From Victivallaceae bacterium (GTDB lineage Bacteria > Verrucomicrobiota > Lentisphaeria > Victivallales > Victivallaceae), in NCBI GenBank assembly GCA_021647315.1, contig JAKIUY010000043.1, positions 1 to 35,200 of the forward strand: a DNA stretch of 35,200 nucleotides. The letters run 5' to 3'. Positions 31,950-35,200 of the stretch are shown here, in pieces; position 1 is the first letter of the stretch; the number at the start of each line of letters is the position of its first letter. The translations under genes were made by a program, and so were the position numbers. A model generated the notes under the pieces. The model had not been told where the DNA came from, made no database searches, and saw nothing but the letters and a program-made list of their open reading frames with translations.

Positions 31950-33207
31950 GGATCTTTTCGGACTGTCTTTTCATAACCTGCTGCTGCATAAAGTCAGATC
32001 AACCCTGACTTCGCTCGGAGTTATTTTCGGCGTTGGCAGTGTGATTGCGATGTTATCAATTTCTGAAGGTGCCAAACAGAAAGCACTGGCGCAAATTGAA
32101 GCTATGGGTATTGATAAGATTATTGTCTATTCAAAAAAACCGCCGATTGCAGGGAAAGATTCAGGTCAGGATAATAGCAGTATGACAGAGAGTTTCGGCC
32201 TGGAAAAAAAAGACCTGATCCATATTGGCAAGATGGATAATATTGACCGGATTACAGCAATGCGGGACGGCAGGAAAAAAATATTGAAAGGCTTGCAGCG
32301 ACTTGATCTTAAGCTGGTCGGTGTTGATCGCAGCTTCCTGATAGATTCTGTTTCTGATATGGGCAAAGGACGCTGGCTTGCTCCGGCTGATTTTAAAAAC
32401 CGACGTAAGGTCTGTGTTATTGGCAAAAATGTCAAACGTAAATTCTTTTCACTTGGTGAACGCAGAGTAATTGGGCGTTTTATTAGAATAGAGGGCGATA
32501 TTTTCCGGATTGTCGGGATTGTTGATAATAACCTCGGTACTCAATACCCAGAGCTCGGCAGTCCCAATGATATGATCTTTATCCCTATGAGCACCTCTAT
32601 GGCACTGTTCGGCAATTATGCCTTTACCCGTGAAGGGCGGAGCGTTAAAATCCTTAATATCGAATATGACCTGATGATTGTCAAAGTTATGGAGCTTGAA
32701 CATATTGATAATACCTCAAAACGTATTTCTGCCTATTTGCAGACTTCACACTCTAAAGTGAAGGATTGGGGAATTTTAGTCCCGCTCGACCTGCTTAAAC
32801 AGCGCGAACGTACCCAGAATATCTTCACTATTGTAATGAGCTCTATCGCCGGTATTTCGCTCGTTGTTGGTGGTATCGGCATTATGAATATTATGTTGGC
32901 AAATGTTTATGAACGGCGCAAGGAAATCGGTACAAGACGCGCTCTGGGGGCTCAGAAATCTGATATTCTGCTGCAGTTTCTGATTGAAACGGTGTTCCTG
33001 ACCACTCTGGGCGGTCTTATCGGCATCGGCGTCGGTATTGGTATTTCCCAGGTTATTACCTATTATGCCGATATGCCGACCGTTTATCTCTGGTGGAGTA
33101 TTGTCTTATCAATGGTTATTTCATCCCTGGTCGGGGTAGTTTTCGGTACTTATCCCGCCTGGAAAGCTGCCCAGCAGAACCCCATAGAAGTCTTACGCGC
33201 TGAATAG
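31939..33207 (+). CDS. FtsX-fold ABC permease (MacB-type membrane part)
   Basis: The 422-residue permease has an N-terminal helix after the conserved FHNLLLHKVRSTLTSLGVIFG (~residues 10-42) and a large periplasmic domain (~43-305). The periplasmic domain has MacB-like features (GIDKIIV, RRKVCVIGKNVKRKFF, FRIVGIVDNN). The last three helices include GGIGIMNIMLANVYERRKEIG and the EVLRAE end. It equals the membrane half of MacB with the ATPase encoded separately. An open frame extends back to 31810, but the ATG at 31939 gives the family N-terminus and an 11-bp overlap with the ATPase gene. It is the last gene of the secretin operon. Confidence 0.92.
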   Translation: MLTRDLFGLSFHNLLLHKVRSTLTSLGVIFGVGSVIAMLSISEGAKQKALAQIEAMGIDKIIVYSKKPPIAGKDSGQDNSSMTESFGLEKKDLIHIGKMDNIDRITAMRDGRKKILKGLQRLDLKLVGVDRSFLIDSVSDMGKGRWLAPADFKNRRKVCVIGKNVKRKFFSLGERRVIGRFIRIEGDIFRIVGIVDNNLGTQYPELGSPNDMIFIPMSTSMALFGNYAFTREGRSVKILNIEYDLMIVKVMELEHIDNTSKRISAYLQTSHSKVKDWGILVPLDLLKQRERTQNIFTIVMSSIAGISLVVGGIGIMNIMLANVYERRKEIGTRRALGAQKSDILLQFLIETVFLTTLGGLIGIGVGIGISQVITYYADMPTVYLWWSIVLSMVISSLVGVVFGTYPAWKAAQQNPIEVLRAE

Positions 33208-33312
33208 GTATTAGTATCATATCAGAGTTCTTGATCCTTGTGAAAACTTGATGATACCAAAACAATTCATGCAACTCAGCACCGATGTAGCTCGGGCGTC
33301 CGACCTGAGTCA

Positions 33313-33329
33313 AACAGCCGCCGGCTGTT
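33313..33329 (+). terminator. Hairpin downstream of the secretin operon
   Basis: AACAGCC-GCC-GGCTGTT is a perfect 7-bp stem 106 bases after the permease stop. No T-run follows; the next 60 bases are pyrimidine-rich. It may terminate the operon or be a repeat hairpin. The remaining spacer up to 33415 holds quasi-periodic ATTCTTAATTCTCCTATTCA-type words. Confidence 0.35.
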
Positions 33330-33415
33330 CCCATTCCCCGGGACCGCCCGCATTCCTCAGTTTCCCCGTCTTCCTTCCCCCATTCTTAATTCTCCTATTC
33401 ATAACTCATAATTCA

Positions 33416-34651
33416 TTAAAGCATATCCAGCGGTGAACTTGGCGTTGTCCATAAATCTCGCGCCACATGGGTATAAATCATCGTCGTTTCCAGGTTTTTA
33501 TGTCCCAGTAAGTCTTGAATTTCGCGAATATTTACTCCGCTCAGCAACAGATGCGTTGCAAAACTATGCCGTAAAGTATGCACCGTGGCTTTCTTAGGAA
33601 TTTTGGCATCATTGACAGCCTTTCTCATTACGGTCTGCACCGTTTTATCTAAAATATGATGCCGCCGCACTTTCCCGCTACGCGGATCAACCGCTAATTT
33701 CGCCGAAGGGAAAACATATTGCCATTTCCATTCATACCCAGCATTTGGATATTTGCGTGCCAATGCCGGTGGCAAATATACCTCGCCATGCTGTTTGTGC
33801 AGATCTTCATCATGCATTGTCTTAACCTTCAATAAATGTTCACGCAACGGCTCAATCAATTTTTTCGGTAACGGTGTTGCTCGATCCTTACCACCTTTGC
33901 CATCTTTAACAATTACCACCTTATTGTCAAAATCAAGATTCATTACCCTTAAACGCGTTAATTCTGAAACCCGCAACCCCGTGCCATAGATCAATTCAAG
34001 CATCATCCGCTTCGTCCCTAACACCTGATTCAACAACAGCTTTATTTCATCTACACTTAATACAACTGGAATATTTTTCTTTGCCTTTGCACGTACTGCT
34101 CCACTGATGTCATCAAGCTCAATCTCAAGTACATTCCTGAACATAAACAGCAAACTATTAAATGCCTGATTCTGTGTCGATGCTGCTACCGCCAATCCTG
34201 TAGCCAGATAGGATAGATATAATTTGACCGTTGCACTCGACTTGTAATCATATTTTTCAACATAGCAATAGCTTAAATATCTTCTTACCCAATCTAGATA
34301 GGTCTGCTCGGTACGATAGGCATAATGTTTCAGACGCAATACTGTCCGCATCTTTTCGCTAATAATCAACAGATCGGGATGTGGCTCGTTGCACTCCACG
34401 CCTTTGATGCTGGGCAGAAACATATTCAGATAGATCTCAACCGCATGCATTCCCTGATTGCGTTGCCAATCTTCAAGGCCGCCACTGACATTCAAATAGT
34501 CACGAAACTGCTTTAATTTATCATAATTGTTCAGACGCTCAGAAAGGTTTAATTTAAGAAAACGTCTCACCCAGCCAACATAATAACCACTTTTTTCTGC
34601 AGTTGCAAAATTATTGTCTTTTACATATTGTTCATAATCAACAAGTTGCAT
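33416..34651 (-). CDS. Integron-type tyrosine recombinase with extra N-terminal domain
   Basis: The 411-residue integrase carries the full tyrosine-recombinase set: R227 (GTGLRVSEL), K255 (GKGGKDR), H358 and R361 (HTLRHSFATHLL), H384 (LLGHKNLETT) and nucleophile Y393 (MIYTHV). The integron-specific insert lies between K and H: YLPPALARKYPNAGYEWKWQ…VFPS and DPRSG…RRHH (~290-332). The IntI core-binding domain begins at LRLKHYAYRTEQTYLDWVRR (~105). About 95 residues precede it and include GYYVGWVRRFL, an echo of TYLDWVRRYL, suggesting a duplicated SAM-like domain. The ATG at 34651 is chosen because AAAGGAGG precedes it; an open extension to 34696 lacks a ribosome site. Typical IntI proteins are 320-350 residues. 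Confidence 0.93.
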   Translation of the reverse strand: MQLVDYEQYVKDNNFATAEKSGYYVGWVRRFLKLNLSERLNNYDKLKQFRDYLNVSGGLEDWQRNQGMHAVEIYLNMFLPSIKGVECNEPHPDLLIISEKMRTVLRLKHYAYRTEQTYLDWVRRYLSYCYVEKYDYKSSATVKLYLSYLATGLAVAASTQNQAFNSLLFMFRNVLEIELDDISGAVRAKAKKNIPVVLSVDEIKLLLNQVLGTKRMMLELIYGTGLRVSELTRLRVMNLDFDNKVVIVKDGKGGKDRATPLPKKLIEPLREHLLKVKTMHDEDLHKQHGEVYLPPALARKYPNAGYEWKWQYVFPSAKLAVDPRSGKVRRHHILDKTVQTVMRKAVNDAKIPKKATVHTLRHSFATHLLLSGVNIREIQDLLGHKNLETTMIYTHVARDLWTTPSSPLDML

Positions 34652-34676
34652 TTCGACCTCCTTTAATATAATGATA

Positions 34677-34689
34677 TGCGAACGTTCGT
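34677..34689. promoter_or_regulatory. TGCGAACGTTCGT motif upstream of the integrase
   Basis: The palindromic CGAACGTTCG core lies 28 bases before the integrase start. An identical 13-mer is at 35018-35030. Related half-words ATTGCGAAC (34711) and ATTACGAACG (34775) lie between. It may be a repressor operator or an integrase-binding site; the lack of a spacer between half-sites differs from LexA boxes I know. Confidence 0.45.
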
Positions 34690-34770
34690 ATATCATCCTA
34701 ATATAGGGTAATTGCGAACTTTTTCACCGCTTTTTTACCCGAATTTAGACTTTCTTCATATTTTTTTACC

Positions 34771-34818
34771 AGATATTACGAACGCTCCCTATTTCTAGAT
34801 ATCACTAGATATTACGAA
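34771..34818. repeat. Direct repeats AGATATTACGAA
   Basis: AGATATTACGAA occurs at 34771-34782 and again at 34807-34818, 36 bp apart. CTAGATAT also occurs between them. Direct repeats in this position, upstream of an integron integrase gene, are where attI accessory sites would be expected. Confidence 0.5.
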
Positions 34819-34865
34819 TATAGCACTAGTATTCAAAAAATTTATATTTGTAATCTTGGCTTGTT

Positions 34866-34964
34866 ATGGTATTATATATAGTTCCTGCTGAACTTATAGA
34901 GGAACAACTACGGGAAACGATAGGGATACGGCCACCACTAAGTGAAACAATTATCCCTGATTAA
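34866..34964 (+). CDS. Possible 32-residue ORF between integrase and right-end gene
   Basis: The frame reads MVLYIVPAELIEEQLRETIG and then IRPPLSETIIPD before a TAA. Its composition is protein-like (acidic amphipathic helix followed by a proline turn). There is no ribosome site and no recognisable family. A stop codon 12 bases upstream in frame fixes the ATG as the only start. Confidence 0.22.
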   Translation: MVLYIVPAELIEEQLRETIGIRPPLSETIIPD

Positions 34965-35017
34965 TAAAATAATTTAAAAATTTAATTGAGACGAAATATT
35001 CACAATACCCCGTAAAT

Positions 35018-35030
35018 TGCGAACGTTCGT
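35018..35030. promoter_or_regulatory. Second TGCGAACGTTCGT motif
   Basis: This is an exact copy of the 13-mer at 34677-34689. It lies about 60 bases before GTTAAGT (35091-35097), which fits the GTTRRRY core at which integron integrases recombine. Confidence 0.4.
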
Positions 35031-35122
35031 CCATTATATGTTGTACTAATAAATATTAGCCAATATTTTTTTTCCTGCGGTTCCGGCCAAGTTAAGTTCT
35101 CTTTAAAAAAAACTTCATTTTA

Positions 35123-35151
35123 CTGGCATTTTATGTCAATATGTTTATAAT
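35123..35151 (+). promoter_or_regulatory. Candidate promoter at right edge
   Basis: TATAAT at 35146-35151 has CTGGCA 17 bases upstream (35123-35128). It faces rightward, away from the integrase. The ATG at 35158 is only 6 bases after the TATAAT, so that start would be leaderless, or the true start lies further right. Confidence 0.4.
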
Positions 35152-35157
35152 GCTGAA

Positions 35158-35200
35158 ATGGAAACCTTATCAATAACCGACAGCCGCCGCACCGAATATG
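35158..35200 (+). CDS. Start of a rightward gene (partial)
   Basis: From the ATG at 35158 the frame METLSITDSRRTEY is open to the window edge. Fourteen codons cannot identify a family. Its position just beyond a possible integron recombination core and promoter makes a first gene cassette possible, but an ordinary gene is equally likely. Confidence 0.35.
   Translation, partial: METLSITDSRRTEY

Noticed and set aside
34677..35030. LexA (SOS) boxes upstream of the integrase
   Set aside because: The GAAC and GTTC halves abut without the four-base spacer of known GAAC-N4-GTTC boxes; kept only as an unassigned palindrome.
1..35200. tRNA, rRNA or known riboswitch
   Set aside because: No cloverleaf with a GGTTCGAATCC-type arm, no rRNA stretch and no recognisable riboswitch core was seen by eye.

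Overview
This 35.2-kb window is bacterial chromosomal DNA from a Gram-negative-type organism, most likely a Lentisphaerota/Verrucomicrobiota (PVC-group) member. That placement is inference. It rests on an LptF/LptG permease, a secretin, an exosortase-associated small secreted protein, an AraC-controlled sugar cluster with two uroporphyrinogen-decarboxylase-like proteins and a D-lyxose isomerase, and many short intergenic repeats. I saw no tRNA, rRNA or CRISPR array.

Layout, left to right. Positions 1-864 hold the last codons of a gene that begins outside the window, a strong hairpin, and a decayed minus-strand gene that reads through only if three single-base losses are repaired. Positions 987-3086 encode a membrane glycosyltransferase fused to a TPR tail. 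Positions 3407-4831 (minus) encode an N-acylglucosamine 2-epimerase-fold protein. Positions 5002-6703 (minus) are a two-gene operon of a NifU/IscU-like protein and a GGGtGRT-family protein. Two tandem paralogous secreted proteins (7055-8126), a gene remnant, an HNH nuclease, a large FAD-dependent dehydrogenase-like protein and an orphan AMMECR1 protein follow, all on the minus strand. Then come an LptF/LptG permease with a coupled small membrane protein, ribosomal protein S21, and a sigma-70 factor with a histone-H1-like repetitive tail. Mfd lies divergently at 15075-18353.

Positions 18375-27315 form a carbohydrate cluster. Two AraC regulators bracket a zinc alcohol/polyol dehydrogenase, a URO-D-superfamily protein, a translationally coupled Gfo/Idh/MocA oxidoreductase - SGNH hydrolase - second URO-D trio, and a D-lyxose isomerase. 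Positions 27577-33207 carry an exosortase-associated-type secreted protein divergent from a four-gene operon of secretin, membrane fusion protein, ABC ATPase and FtsX-type permease. The operon looks like a MacAB exporter that brings its own secretin as outer-membrane component. Positions 33416-34651 (minus) encode an integron-type tyrosine integrase with an extra N-terminal domain. Upstream of it is an AT-rich region with repeated CGAAC-type motifs and the start of a rightward gene, which is the geometry expected where a cassette array would begin.

The intergenic DNA is unusually structured. It holds 7-11-bp periodic tracts, a dispersed hairpin found three times, a ~140-bp element found twice, a ~45-nt hairpin element found twice, and GC-rich mosaic repeats around the sugar cluster. 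The best candidates for something undescribed are the secretin-MacAB operon, the extended integron integrase with its upstream repeats, and the paired structured elements.
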